Source: Panax quinquefolius (Eukaryota > Streptophyta > Magnoliopsida > Apiales > Araliaceae). From it: a stretch of 64,000 nt of DNA. Below, piece by piece: positions 1-19,406 of the stretch. The notes under the pieces were generated by a model. It had not been told where the DNA came from and made no database searches. It saw only the letters and a program-made list of their open reading frames with translations. Made by a program: the position numbers and the translations under genes. The stretch's first letter is position 1; the number at the start of each line of letters is the position of its first letter. The stretch is from positions 116,817,674 to 116,881,673 of the forward strand of contig CM035170.1 in NCBI GenBank assembly GCA_020205615.1. The letters are read 5' to 3'.

Positions 1-593
1 TACAAGGAAAGATTGAATTCCATGCAAGTGCTTTTCACTACCAATATTACTGTAAGCCAGTTCCTTCTACTTAACTTTAGAATGAAGGGATCAATCTTTG
101 AAAATGCATAGCCCAAAGAATGCAGCGCCTTCGACAAAGGAATCTGCCGCCAATGTGGCTGCCTCCCTCCGCTAAGACAAGTGAAGCTTTCACTTTTTTC
201 ATTATGCATTCCTAAAGTAAACGGAGGCAAACAAGTTGAGGTATAAGTATCTAATCGTACAAATATAAAGATCATGCAAAAATATGAATATGAGAATACG
301 TAAAATTTTATTTAATTTGAAGTAATGAATCAACAATTTTATAACAATAAAAACTACTAAAATCAGAGTTGTTATATACATGTTATTTACACTACTATAA
401 ATATGTACATTCGTATTTAATTATTTCTTCTAATACAAATTATAAATCATGAGTAAGCCTAAATTTAATTAGAATTATTATGTTAGCTAACTATTTTATA
501 AACATTGGGTTGGTTAAAGTTTAAAATTATATTTTAAAATGAAAAATAAGTTCAAACTAAATAACAATATTTTAACCCATTTTCATGTAATCA
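1..593. other. AT-rich intergenic sequence, no gene recognised
   Basis: No supported gene was found. Positions 60-240 are less AT-rich than the rest and, read on the minus strand, give a short open stretch. It matches no family I recognise and has no convincing start, splice sites or continuation. It could be the edge of a gene or element lying to the left of the window. Confidence 0.4.
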
Positions 594-745
594 AATTTTA
601 GAGAGGAGTGTAATTAAATTTTAGAGAGAGAAAATATAATCAAATTTTAGAAAGAGAAAATATAATTAAATTTTAGAGAGGAAATGTAATCAAATTTTAG
701 AGGGACAATATAATCAAATTTTATAGAGAGAGAGAGAGAGAGAGT
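594..745. repeat. AAATTTTAGAGAG-type minisatellite with GA tract
   Basis: About five imperfect copies of a roughly 30-bp unit built on AAATTTTAGAGAGAGAAAAT follow one another and end in a GA dinucleotide run near 725-745. Degenerate copies of the same motif continue to about 860. No coding potential is seen. Confidence 0.7.
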
Positions 746-1064
746 TTAAAGAACATTAGAAATAAAACATTAGAGATAGAGATAATAGTGTGTATAAAAA
801 AATTTTAGAGAAAATCTAAAAATTTGAGTGTATAAAAATTTGTAGAGAGAGAAAAATGAATAAAACAATATTAACAAAAGGGGAAAAAATATAAAAATTA
901 AATATCATAATTAATTTATTTAATTGAACCGTAAACTTGAAATTTGAGATATGAGCCGACCTATATCATATGATTACAAAACACAAACTTATTAAAAATA
1001 GCTAATATAATAAAATCATAACCAAATTTTATAAACTAAAACTAACTCATGACCATATTTTATG

Positions 1065-1164
1065 AGACCTATATACAGCCTAAAGGCAGTGTTTCTGGTA
1101 CATCTACTTGGTAAGACCTATATGCGGCCTAAAGGTGGCTGTGTTTCTGGTAGATCTACTTGGT
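1065..1164. repeat. Two-copy 49-50 bp tandem duplication
   Basis: Two adjacent copies begin AGACCTATAT and end CATCTACTTGGT or GATCTACTTGGT. The second copy starts at about 1114. They differ by a few substitutions and a two-base insertion. The repeat lies downstream of the RING-CH gene 3' end. Confidence 0.7.
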
Positions 1165-1608
1165 GAAAGGCATGTAATATTATTACTCAGGATAGTCGCA
1201 TTGTATTTTCAAATACTCGTGAAGTTCTTGGCTTGCTTGCAGATTCCATCAGAATATAAAAATTGGGGCATAATCTTGCAGTTGTTACACAAGACAAAAG
1301 ACAATATGTACCAGAGTAATAATGCCAGTCCTGGATTGAAATAGGCATCTTTTCACATTGACACCCATACAAAACTAACAGTGACCTAGAAAAAAGACTG
1401 CATTCAACAGATGTGAGCATATATACAACTGCTAATATATTAATTAAATCTATTTTCTCAAGATTCTGCTCAGTCTGCGTTCTTGACAAGGTTCAAACTT
1501 TGTGGTGATGACATAAAGAAAAACATGAAATATTTTACAACTTTTACATCTTGGTAGATAATTAAGACCGAAGTTGAAGGCAGCTTACAAACAACACCAA
1601 TTCCCTCC

Positions 1609-4600
1609 TTACAGAAGCTTAAGCATTTTCAAATGCATTTCATGTTCTAGATCCAGTTTTGGAGGAGAGTAACAGCCATGGAGATCCTCCACTACATACT
1701 CCTGGAAGATTGTTAAAGAATAAACCTTACTAATTATTGAAACAAGTAGAAAAAGAACAAAATGACCACACACTTCTAAGATGATAATTTATGCACCACT
1801 GAAGTCTGAAACCACCAACTGACCAGGTTCTCTTTTCTGTGCAATATACTATCAAAAAATAGTACACAGATTGCTCAACGTGGAAATTATATTGCTTAAA
1901 GGCACAACATAGCATCAAATGTTTAGTTAAATTCTGCACTATTTACGCAAACAAGAGTAAATAGCCTCACTAATACCAATTTAGGATGAGACAGAGACCA
2001 ACTTAATTGCTTGTTTATATTATTATATCATCAAAAAACATATGCTTTTCTACTAAGAAGATGACCCATCACCTGTGTGAGTTCCTTCTTGGTGAGGATG
2101 TGGTAGTGTCTCTGCCAGATCCTTTGGATGGCCATAGTGGCAGCAAGGAATCCATATGCAATGCCAAGAATGGCAAAGATAACTACACAAACAATAACTA
2201 GTACAAAGCATGCTTCCATTGATGCAGGGAAACAATCTAAGATACCCCATCCATAACAGCAGTTCTGGCAGCCAGCCACGCGGGGGTCATTGGTAAGAGA
2301 GCAGCAATGCAGTACAAGCCCTAAGAATCCAACTAGCACAAAGAAGCCCAGCACTCCTGGAAAATATATACCCATGGTCAGATCATAGAATATTTATCCT
2401 GCTTCAAGTTTTGCAAGGGAAAAAGCAGCAGCGACAAAGCCTGAGATGGCTTCAAGTCTACAACCAATGAATTTATAAGATATGAAAACAAAGCTACCAT
2501 CGTTCAGCTTGCAGTGATATTATATCAAATGAAATACAAAAAATGTGGGGGGAAGTTAATGGCCACTAAACAGCTCCCAGTAGCAGATACACTAGTGGTA
2601 AGTCGCATAATAGAAAATGCTGTAGCATTTTGGAAAGGAAAAAGAAGTGATTCCTCTCACGGGATTGACTATTGAGAGCACCGAAAATACATGTATAGGC
2701 CTGTATGCAGTAGCAAAAAATTCATTTCCCAGCTAAACTCTTGGTGTAGTTCTACCAGATATCTGGTATATAATCCCACCTACAATAAGGTTTAAGGGTT
2801 GAGGAGGCTATAACCTAGAGAGAGAGATAATAAGTGAGGCACATGCCACACATTCACCATTTCCAGTTCGAGGGTCCTTCTAGCCTCTTAAAAAGCTTGA
2901 CTCAGTATCTAATTTTACAAGTAAAGATACTAGTATTTAATTGAAACATAATTTCAAAGCATAATATGACTAACCATGCACACCGGGTAATCATGTAGTA
3001 AACTAAGTGCAAGGAGATCATTACCTTTGCAGAGTATTAAAACAATGACCTATTCCTTTCAAACTTATCACTTTAATCAGTACCACTTGAGCTTGAAAAC
3101 AATTAGCAGCATCCATAGCACCATGTCACGAATTTATGTTTTCCCCAATTGGAAGCCTAAGAATGACTTGAGGATATGTGTAACATTTGGAAGACCCATC
3201 TCTTTTTTTATAACAGAACATGAACATACTGCATCAAACTTTATGGAGAGTAGAGGAAGAGAAAACAGTGACAGAGAAAAAAAAAATCATCAACAAAGTC
3301 ACTCTTGGAAGACCAACTGGCCAACTATGTACTTCAGCATTTCACACGACCCATTCATATTGTGCTTCAATTCTTTGGAATGGAAAAATGACTTTAGAAT
3401 TTACAACTTAAAAAAAATGCACCCTCAATATTAACCACGTTCTCATTATTTGCAGGCAGTTTCTCTATCTCTCCCCTATCCCCTGTTGTTTATCAGATAT
3501 AATAGCTCAAGGTTTACCTATACAGTAGTAGAATGGTATGGGATGCCTTGACAGTATACGATCCCAACTATCACTGAATGAATTCTTGAAAGTTCCATTT
3601 TTGTCCAAGAGGTATGCAGAGCCAGCAATCACAGCAACCACCTACAAACAGTAGGTCACCTCTTATAAATGGAACAATAAGGAGTGGCCATCAGATACAC
3701 ATCACATTAAATTATACATGAACTGTGCCTAAATTTATAAATCCACAAAAAAGATTTCCTGGCTAAAACGTTGAGAAGAATCGAACCTATGACATAATAT
3801 TGCTTTAAAATCTTCTAGAAAGCATATACACAAAATGAAAAACTAGCAAAAAGTCATGGCTAATACCAAATCTAAAACCTACTCCTATTGCTTTAGTTAA
3901 TGACTTAATAAAGCACAGCAAGTTTATGTGGATTCATCTCCTTGCAATATTAATATGAAGAACTAAAATAATAAAGCTAACTGCATATTGATTCTTCCCC
4001 CCTAACTAACGCAGGAGCTAATAAATGTCTCTCCACCCACAGAACCTCCCAATTGTGAATTTATTTGAAGACATAATTAAAGTAGGCAACGACAACGACT
4101 CCACTGCAAAGGAAGTCTACAAACATGCAATAATCTGATAAGATTAGAGGGCCAACCAGTCCATATCAGAATAATAAGTCTGATAATTCATTCACAACAC
4201 AGAATAATCCAACTTCAAAAGCATTGGGTCCCGCAACTAAGAAAATAGAAAATTTTAATAAAAAGGACATGAAATTTTAGACCAAAAAAATCATGTGTCG
4301 CCAGCAACTGTACATATATCTAAGAGAATACGTTCCTGAGAAATTTTTTATTGAAACAAACTATACTCAGTATGTACAGCCAGAAATACAAGGAATACAT
4401 CTCTGGCCACAAAGATTCAAAATTTTATTTTAGAATACGTTCCTGAGAAGTTTTTTAATGAAACAAGCAGAAACGAACTATACTCACAGTTTGTACAGCC
4501 AGAAATACAAGGAATACATCTCTGGCCACAAAGAGTCGAAATTTTATTTTGCGCCAAGAGTTATCCCCCAACTCTGCTACTCGAAGATGAAACTGAGCTT

Positions 4601-7293
4601 TGCAAGTCGTACAATGAGAGAAAGCAAATCCTTCCTACTTTAAATAAGAAATATATCAACAAGAATATTCTACTAGGAATTTTAGGGTTAGTATTTATCA
4701 ATAGCATCAAGTGCAAGTAATGACTCTCACCTTCACTGAACGCCAGTGATCAAGGCACATGCGATGCACAAACTGCTGGGTTCCTTTGCACATGCAGGGG
4801 GATATCAATTCACCATCTATGGAAAAAGTTACAAAACAGTTAGACTAATTAATCAGATATGGTGCAGAAGTAACATCAAACAGAATACAAATCCACACTA
4901 CAAGTCCCCAATATAGTTTGTATTGAAGCAATAAGTGTTCTTACAGGTATTCCATAATAATTTAATTCAAATAAATCCCATCATCATTTATTTTGAGTTG
5001 GAATAAAAGAACATATCTCACATACTTAATCACTCATGTTATACACGATATACTCATTTTCCACAATAACAACGGGGAGGAAGGGGGGAGGGAAAGGGTG
5101 AGGGTGAGGGTGAGGGTGAGGGTGGGGCTGGGGGGGGAGAGAGAGAGAGAGAATCAGCCTTGAGGGGGAGGAAAGACGATTTATTGATCCACTGAGAGTA
5201 ATCGAAAAGATTCTCTAGAAGATTAAATTAAAAAATTACTACATGTCAAGTTCTGTTTCCATATAAGAGAATAGAATTAATGAATTTGGTGGAGAACACA
5301 TTTCAGCTATCCTAGTTATCTTACTAAAGAAAATCCTTTTGTTGCAGCAAAGGAGCAGCCTTGCAGTCGTGGTGTATACCACAGCCCACTAACTGTTGTG
5401 CAACGTAGAGATTTATAACATATCCCGCTGAACGATATAACTACTTATAAAGTTTTGTATACAGTATACATTAATTAAAAATACAAAAAGGTTTTGTTTA
5501 GTAAAAGAAAATAATGAGATTAAAACATAAAGTGATCAAGAGAAAATTTATAGCGGGTGTTATTTATCTAGTCTAGACAATATTTAGTTACAGGAAACTT
5601 TAGTTCAATTTGATGTGGAAGTGGTGTTGGTGTAAATACAAAATTATCTACAATAGGCTAACATTTGCAAAATACGTGTAGAATTACCCATGAATAGAAG
5701 ATTATCCTTGGTTGGGAAACATTTGCAAAAATATATACGTGTAGAATGACCCACGAATAGAATATTATCTTTGGTTGGGAAACATTTGCAAAAACACGTG
5801 TATCAATGGTTGGGAAATATTTGTAAAACACGTGTAAAATGACCGACAAATAGAAAATTATCTATGGTTTTTGCAAAATACGTGTAGAACGGTTGGTTAC
5901 CCACGAATGGAAAATTATGTACGGTTGGGAAACACTGTAAAAAAACGTGTAAAATGATCCATTAATATAAAAATATCTATGATTGGGAAACATTTGCAAA
6001 ATACGTGGAAAATGACCAACGAACCGAACAGAAAATTATCTACGGTCGGGAAACATTTGCAAAACAAGTGTAGAATGACCAATGAATAGAAAATTATCTA
6101 TGGTAGGAAAACATTTATAGAATACGTGTAAAATACCCCACGAATAGATAGGGTTAGGAAACATAAACGAAACATGTGTAAAATGATCCACAAATAGAAA
6201 ATTATCAATGGTTGGAAAGCATTTGCAAAACACATGTAAAATGACCCATGAACAAAAAAAAATATCTGCAGTTGAGAAACATTTGCAAAACACGTGTAGA
6301 ATGACTCACGAATAGAAAATTATTGTTGGCTGGGAATCATCTGCAAAACACGTGTAAAATGACCCACGAATAAGAAATTGTCTATGTTTGGGAAACATTT
6401 GCAGAACACGTGGTAAAATGTCCCACAAAAAGAAAACTATTTGTGGTTGGGATACGTTAGTAAATCTCGTGTCACACTTCTTCGTACTAAATCCTTAGCT
6501 TCCATAAAAGGTTTCTATTTTCCATTTCTAGACATCCACGTTGAAAATGATGGTACCAGATCAAATGTTCACATAAGATGTAAACTGGTCCAGTGAGTGT
6601 ATTTTAGTCAATTTTTCGACAAAAGTTTGCTTTTAAATGTGTACTCCAATTGTCGGATACTCGGACAGTGAGTGTATTTTAGTCAATTTTCCGACAAAAG
6701 TGTGCTTTTAAATGTGTAATCCAATTGTCGGATACTTGGACAGTGACTGTATTTTAGTCAAATTTCCGACAAAAAATTGCTTTTGAATGTGTACTCCAAT
6801 TGTCGGATAGAGGGAGCATAAAAACAACACAATAATCTCAATAATAAATTAGGGTCTGATCTTAAACCACAGTCTACCCCAATTTTATCTAAGAGCAATC
6901 AACCACAGCACAACAAGTGGGTGATTTTGACAACTATCATGAATGCCTAGTATTCAAACCCTTACAAGTATCAATACACGCGAAACTAGAACATTCCAAG
7001 TATAAAACCCTAAAAAAATTCAAACTTGGAGGGAACTTGACACAATATTTTTCTAAAAGCAAGGAAACCAAATTCAATCAGAATGAAAAACAAAAAACAA
7101 GGAATTCACCATCTTCACCGTCACACTCGAGGCAAATTCGACAAACAGCAATGGAACCAGCTTCAACGTCATCATCCTCTTCCTCTACTATCTCACTCGA
7201 ACTGGGTACAACAGCATGGTGACTGTGAAGCAGAGGAACAGAGTCTCTAGGGCTTCGACCACCTAATGGCTCCAACTGCAGTTCACCGCTCAT
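1609..7293 (-). CDS. RING-CH (MARCH-type) membrane E3 ubiquitin ligase, 6 coding exons, 305 aa
   Basis: Coding exons on the minus strand are 7293-7110, 4816-4731, 4634-4488, 3641-3518, 2356-2073 and 1701-1609. All introns are GT-AG and all phases join, giving 305 residues. Residues 51-101 form a complete C4HC3 RING-CH domain: C51, C54, C69, C71, H79, C82, C98 and C101, with the family motif CMCKGTQQFVHRMCLDHW. Three hydrophobic segments follow, at about 124-152, 177-203 and 228-256, so the protein should be anchored in an endomembrane with the RING domain in the cytosol. The family transfers ubiquitin from an E2 enzyme to membrane substrates; the substrate here cannot be read from sequence. 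The start codon is the first ATG after an apparent 5'UTR intron, with acceptor near 7315 and donor near 7532. The leader probably begins near 7600-7640. Intron 1 holds several repeat arrays, and intron 3 holds a decayed duplicate of the end of exon 3. Confidence 0.92.
4326..4551 (-). repeat. Tandem duplication of the exon 3/intron 3 junction of the RING-CH gene
   Basis: Copy B (4433-4551) contains the last 21 codons of exon 3, its splice donor and the start of intron 3. Copy A (4326-4432) repeats this inside intron 3. Copy A has decayed: the Arg codon CGA is TGA, and the donor GTGAGT has lost two bases and become GAGT. The duplicate therefore looks non-coding and unspliced. Confidence 0.85.
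5074..5152. repeat. G-rich (GAGGGT)n and (GA)n microsatellite, G-quadruplex candidate
   Basis: The plus strand carries a run of GGG triplets spaced by TGA, then G8 and a GA repeat. Four or more G-tracts in close register satisfy the usual G-quadruplex pattern. It lies in the first coding intron of the RING-CH gene, on that gene's template strand. Confidence 0.7.
5644..6480. repeat. Minisatellite of about 57 bp, roughly 14 units, with an ACGTG core in most
   Basis: Each unit follows the pattern ACACGTGTAAAATGACCC, then ACGAATAGAAAATTATC, then TGGTTGGGAAACATTTGC. I count 14 units of variable length, two of them short, and 11 keep an intact ACGTG core. The array lies in the first coding intron of the RING-CH gene. 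Open frames on the minus strand across the array are by-products of the repeat. Confidence 0.85.
6591..6810. repeat. Three-copy tandem repeat of about 75 bp
   Basis: Three copies begin at 6591, 6665 and 6741 with CAGTGAGTGTATTTTAGTCA or a close variant, and each runs to a TTGTCGGATA box. They lie in the same intron as the ACGTG minisatellite but are unrelated to it. Confidence 0.8.
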
Positions 7294-7990
7294 CTTGCAG
7301 TATTTCTCGGAATATCTGCAACAACAAAAAACCTCGAATTTGATACTCTGTATTACAACTAGATAATAAATAAGCTAATCGAACACGCAATACCCTAGAT
7401 AAATGCAAAAACTTAAGCTCATTCCATAAAAAATACCATGAAAAAACAATTAAATCCTGCTTAACTCACAAGTATCAGATAAAATACATGTATACATCCA
7501 TTCTATTTAAATATAAATATAATGTACCTTGGTCCTTGTATTTGCAGAGAGAGGAAATTATGAATGGCGTGAATGAGGAAGATGGTGTTGTGACACTGGA
7601 AATAGTAACGACGAAGAACGGAAGGAGATGTGTTTGAGTGGCACGTGTTACGGGTCGGTTGACGTGGAGCTGAAGACTTGGGCGGATAAGCTCAATACAA
7701 ATACAACCTATTTTGGCTTTTCCATTCGGTGGAGCGGTAGGCGCATATAATATGGGCTTTAGGATTCTTGTTTTCCGAATAGAATACTGGGTTGGGTCAT
7801 GGATGGGCTAGGGTCCTAAAGAAACAGAATAATACTCAGTACATTAGGCTAAGCAAGTGGGCTCTATGGCTAATATTGGCTTAAGCCCTACTAACATGGT
7901 CAACGTGATCGAAATGCGAGTTAATGCATTTTTACGTCAAAGTTCTTGACTAGAGTTAATTAATAGAGATATAGCACATCTTTATCTTAG
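7294..7990. other. 5' leader, leader intron and promoter region of the RING-CH gene
   Basis: On the minus strand a probable leader exon (about 7640-7533) ends at a donor GTACATT. The leader intron ends at an acceptor near 7315, just before the start codon at 7293. Upstream of about 7640 I see no gene and no certain TATA box. Confidence 0.5.
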
Positions 7991-7996
7991 ATTTTG

Positions 7997-8547
7997 GGCC
8001 TATTTGCTTAGCAACACTTACTTTCTTTCTAGTAGCTTCCGAAGCTGCTGTTGCATTGATAAGTTAAGACTTATCGGTATAATAAAGTAATTCTTTGTAA
8101 ATGTTGCTAAACAAGAGGGTTAGACACCCTTTCTATCTAATAAAATACAAATAATTTTAAATTTTCCGCTCATTCAATAAATTATCTGGGTCGTTCAAAG
8201 TTTGAGATAAATTCCACCGTCCATACAGTGCCGGAGGCACGGGACCCAGCTAGTTAACTTATAAATTAAAAATTAAGTTAAAATAAAATATGAAAGTATT
8301 TAATTAAAATGACTTATAAGTTAAAATAAGATGTAAAAACTATTAAAATAAAGACAAAACAGTCTTTATATTTGGTCAAACTTACTTATTTTAAAATAAC
8401 TTGTAAGTCATTTTTTATTTAGTCGGAATTTGTTACCTATCAAAAATGACTTGTAAGTCAAAAAACAAGTCACCCAAAACACTTCAACAATAAAAAACAA
8501 CTTATAAATTAGTTTGATCAACTTATAAGTGGTTGCCAAACAAGGCC
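7997..8547. mobile_element. Possible hAT-type MITE or pair of MITEs
   Basis: The left end GGCCTATTTGCTTAGCAACA and the right end, read inverted as GGCCTTGTTTGGCAACCA, resemble the ends of plant hAT MITEs. The interior has further ACTTATAAGT-type inverted motifs. No clean target-site duplication was found. The sequence at 8210-8260 looks unrelated, so this may be two neighbouring remnants. Confidence 0.35.
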
Positions 8548-8813
8548 TCAGTACTTGTACTAATAAACAACAAATGATATACGACTACTACGCATCTCAA
8601 AATAAGAACTAATTAACTCTTTATTTTTTAATTTATATATATATTGACGCCTCAAAGTGATATTGATAATCTTAAATCAATTAGTGAATTTAATTTTACA
8701 TTAAAAAAATATTGAAATGTTGGCCGGTGATTTATGTTAAGGTCATGTTTTTGAAGTTGTTATTTATAGAGGTGATTTATTTTATGACAAATGTAAAATA
8801 GTAATTTAATAAA

Positions 8814-8853
<40 letters not shown>

Positions 8854-9495
8854 TTTTTAAAAAAAAACTCTCCCATTCTTGTGGGTTCAATTTTGTTCAA
8901 TTTGGTTTGAGAGATGATCAATAGAGTATATCAAAAAAATAAAATTGGTGAGAAATTATTATGATTTAGATACTTAGCATTATTATCAACCATGTTGGTA
9001 TTAGGTAGGTGACTTTGCTACTAAACAGAATTTTCAAAGGCAACCAACCAACTTCACCTTTGAAATTTTAGAATTGCGCGTACAAACATTTTCCCCATTT
9101 TTTTGTCTCTACTTTGCATAAAAAAAACATTCAAAATAGCCACCCCACATTTCCTCCATTACTTAATTTGCCTAATTATACCCTGCATAAACCAACAATC
9201 TTAGTATCACAAAAAGGTTTAACAATGTAATAGGCATAACTAAAAAAATTAAAAAACTCTTAATTCGCTAAAAAAGATTGTGTAAGAAAAATTTGTTTCT
9301 AAAAAGTTTAAGATATAACTTTGAGGAGAATAAATTATTTTTTTCTTATATTACTCATTGCCAGAAATTCTCTCAGATTAATAAAAAAAAAAAAAAAGAA
9401 AACCCATAATTGGCCAAATAAATTTTACTTGTTAAATGATATTTTCTTAATCCTTCAAGAACGGAGATAGTAAATAATAGTAATAACAATATAAG
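8548..9495. other. AT-rich intergenic DNA with a (TA)n microsatellite
   Basis: No gene was recognised. A TA dinucleotide run lies at about 8817-8850. Poly(A) and poly(T) tracts account for the short open frames. Confidence 0.6.
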
Positions 9496-9745
9496 CTAAA
9501 GATTTGGCAAATTAAAGAAAGCTGTAGAGTCTGCAATAGTCCCGAAAGCCGTCTCCGACAAAACCACAGTGGTGCCGCCAGTGGAAGTGGCATTGGGGGC
9601 ATAATCCACAAATGGTTTGGTCAACAACACAAGTACCAGGTGTTGTGGCACTTATACACCTTACCAAGGAGTACCAAATATCGTCTCCCGCATATTGTCC
9701 CATATTCCATCACCTGCCGCTGCAAACAGGTTGTTCGACGGAATC
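9496..9745 (-). pseudogene. EG45-like / plant natriuretic peptide-like secreted protein, pseudogene fragment
   Basis: Read on the minus strand in shifting frames, the segment gives SNNLFAAAGDGIWDN, then RCISATTPGTCVVDQTI, then VDYAPNATSTGGTTVV and a C-terminus ending at a TAG at 9496. These are the core motifs of the small extracellular EG45-like/PNP-A family, which is related to the expansin N-terminal barrel. Three lesions are visible: bases missing after the GIWDN motif; a 10-bp insertion with a repeated TTGG near the middle; and a missing piece between DQTI and VDYAPN. No signal-peptide exon is found upstream. It is therefore called a decayed copy with no intact product. Confidence 0.75.
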
Positions 9746-10756
9746 ACTATCATAACATAACAAATTGTTGCTATTTCCAAAAATAGTGCTAGGAAGAGAT
9801 TAATCAAGGCTGCTGGCTAGCGCAAGTTAGTTTTTGTATTATAGATTGATAAGACTCGTATTAAAGAGTGCTTGTATATATAATTAAAGGCTGCTGGCCA
9901 TTGGAGTAATGAATGTGGCTCAAAAGTCTTGGACATGTTGGAAATATGGAAGAAAGTTTGAGAAGGATGTATTTTTGAACAAAAGATTGTGGGTGTATAA
10001 TATTTATTCCCAAAACTTTGGAGTATTTAACTTGAATCAACTTATCCCATGTATATTAATATCATTATTGGATCTTGGAAATTACTACTAGATATTTTTA
10101 TCATTGCCACATCATTGATTCTTGTCGAGATTGGGCATACAAATTCCAGGCGATAATCATTTTTCATTTTTAAAAAAACTTCGAAACCAGACCTAATGAC
10201 AGTAGTGTGGACATCAACTGTAATAGCGGCTTCATTCGATATAAATAGTTCACTACCGCAATTGCAAATTTGCAATTCTAGGGCCCATAGGTAACCAACG
10301 TCTATTAGTTCCTTACGCCATTTTGACATTCAGCATAGTTTGGTAAACATAAGATTCAAAATTCAACTAAATTAGATGGCAAGTAACAGATCAGTCTTTC
10401 TAATTTACCAGCCTATTGTTTTCCAACTAATAACTCATCAAGCCTTGATCATAAAAAAGTCTTCAACTTACTAACTATAATCTTAATCATATGGACAAAC
10501 AAACACTTGGCAGCACCGAACCTGAAGGAAATGTTTCACTTGGCACAAATGAGGAAACGCTATGCAAATACACTTTGCTAACAACATAACATTGTCTATG
10601 GTTGGTCAGTAACATGAGTGTGTCAAGGGATCCAACTGCAACCTTTGGCATGAGTGGCATGAGTTGTTGACAAGCGTGACAGTACAATTAGAACTCCATA
10701 AACTACGAATACATAAATTAGACATTGTGTTGAAGCAGGCACTAAAAGGATGCCAA
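9746..10756. other. Intergenic sequence and probable 3'UTR of RPT6
   Basis: The part next to 10757 should hold the RPT6 3'UTR on the minus strand. The rest (9746 to about 10480) shows no gene. Short open frames lack start context and family resemblance. Confidence 0.5.
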
Positions 10757-18302
<7,546 letters not shown>

Positions 18303-19406
18303 CTTTCTTTTTCTTTTTCTTCTTCTCTATCTGGAAGAAGGATTTTGATGAGAGAGAAAACCGAAGAAGAGCTAGCTTGCTTGGACAATAAGTTCAGACG
18401 GAGGCCTTGGTCATTTTAACGGGCTTTTTTTTCCCAATAAAATGAGCAAAGAGTTCGGTAGACTGCTAAACGGGTCAAGCTGCCCCAAACGGGCCGAGTT
18501 ATAGTCGGGCGGGGTTATTGGTGGGCCGTGTCAAAGCGATCTAATTTTTAGTGAGCTGAAAAATGAAGTCAAAAGTCTGTGTTTTGACGGGCGGGTCGAG
18601 CCAGCCCGCGGATTTAGAGTGATTTATGACCAATTTTTGATGCATTTATGGGTCGAGTCTAAACGGGTCGAGTTATCAACCGGGTCATGGGGGCGCCAAA
18701 ATAGGCTGAAAAAATAAAGCTTAAAGCCCGCGTTTTGATGAAATGAGCCGTGGTAGAGCCATGAGCTTTGGGTTGATTTTTGTCGTCTCTGATTTGGACT
18801 CGATTCAGATCCAAACGATAAAAAATTTGATTCGAGCTCGACTCAAAAATAAATGAGTCAAATATGAACAAATTTTAAATTTCAATAATTTACTCGAAAC
18901 ACCTCAAATTATAATTTTCTATTAATACTCGAATCATAATCGTTTGACTCGGGCTCGATTCGATATCGTGCTCGACTCGTAGCTAAACGAGCTTTAATGA
19001 TTAATGATATATTATTATGGACAATTTTGTTATTTCATTCATTTTCTTAATATGCGTAAAAATTTCATTATGACTTTTATCCTGATGAAGGGAGTACTTG
19101 ATAAATTTTGTGAACTAAATCTGAGCAACTTAATACTCGATTCAACTCAGTTCATTTACACCTTTAATCATGTCAATCGTCTATTCTGCTTGCTTCCTAC
19201 TCTTGATCCTTTTTTTTCTTTTCTTTTTTAATATTAAGTTGAATTATAATTACGAAACTTATTAATAACTAACAATTATAACTTATTAATACACAAAATT
19301 ATAAAAATATTCACTTATTATACATCATTTCAAAAAAATATTAATAATATTTATTTTTTGACTATTAAAAAATCAATAAATATTTACAATATATATCACT
19401 TTTCAA
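18303..19406. other. RPT6 upstream region with GC-rich transposon-like repeats
   Basis: From about 18410 to 18990 the sequence is full of CGGGTCGAG, GGGCGGG and CTCGACTCG motifs in both orientations. Such sequences are typical of ends of non-autonomous hAT-like elements in plants. I could not define termini or TSDs. The remainder is AT-rich with no gene. Confidence 0.4.

Noticed and set aside
1187..1489. 100-codon minus-strand open frame
   Set aside because: No domain, no start context, and it lies in the likely 3' flank of the RING-CH gene.
2790..2890. Possible SINE in RING-CH intron 4 (CCAGTTCGAGGGTCC)
   Set aside because: The box is B-box-like, but an A box and ends could not be placed.
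5658..6293. Open frames with repeated FCKCFPTIDN-like units on the minus strand
   Set aside because: They are translations of the 57-bp minisatellite inside an intron. The apparent repeat protein has no start context and changes frame between units.
9909..10329. Small plus- and minus-strand frames between the EG45-like relic and RPT6
   Set aside because: No recognisable motif, AT-rich composition and no splice-site support.
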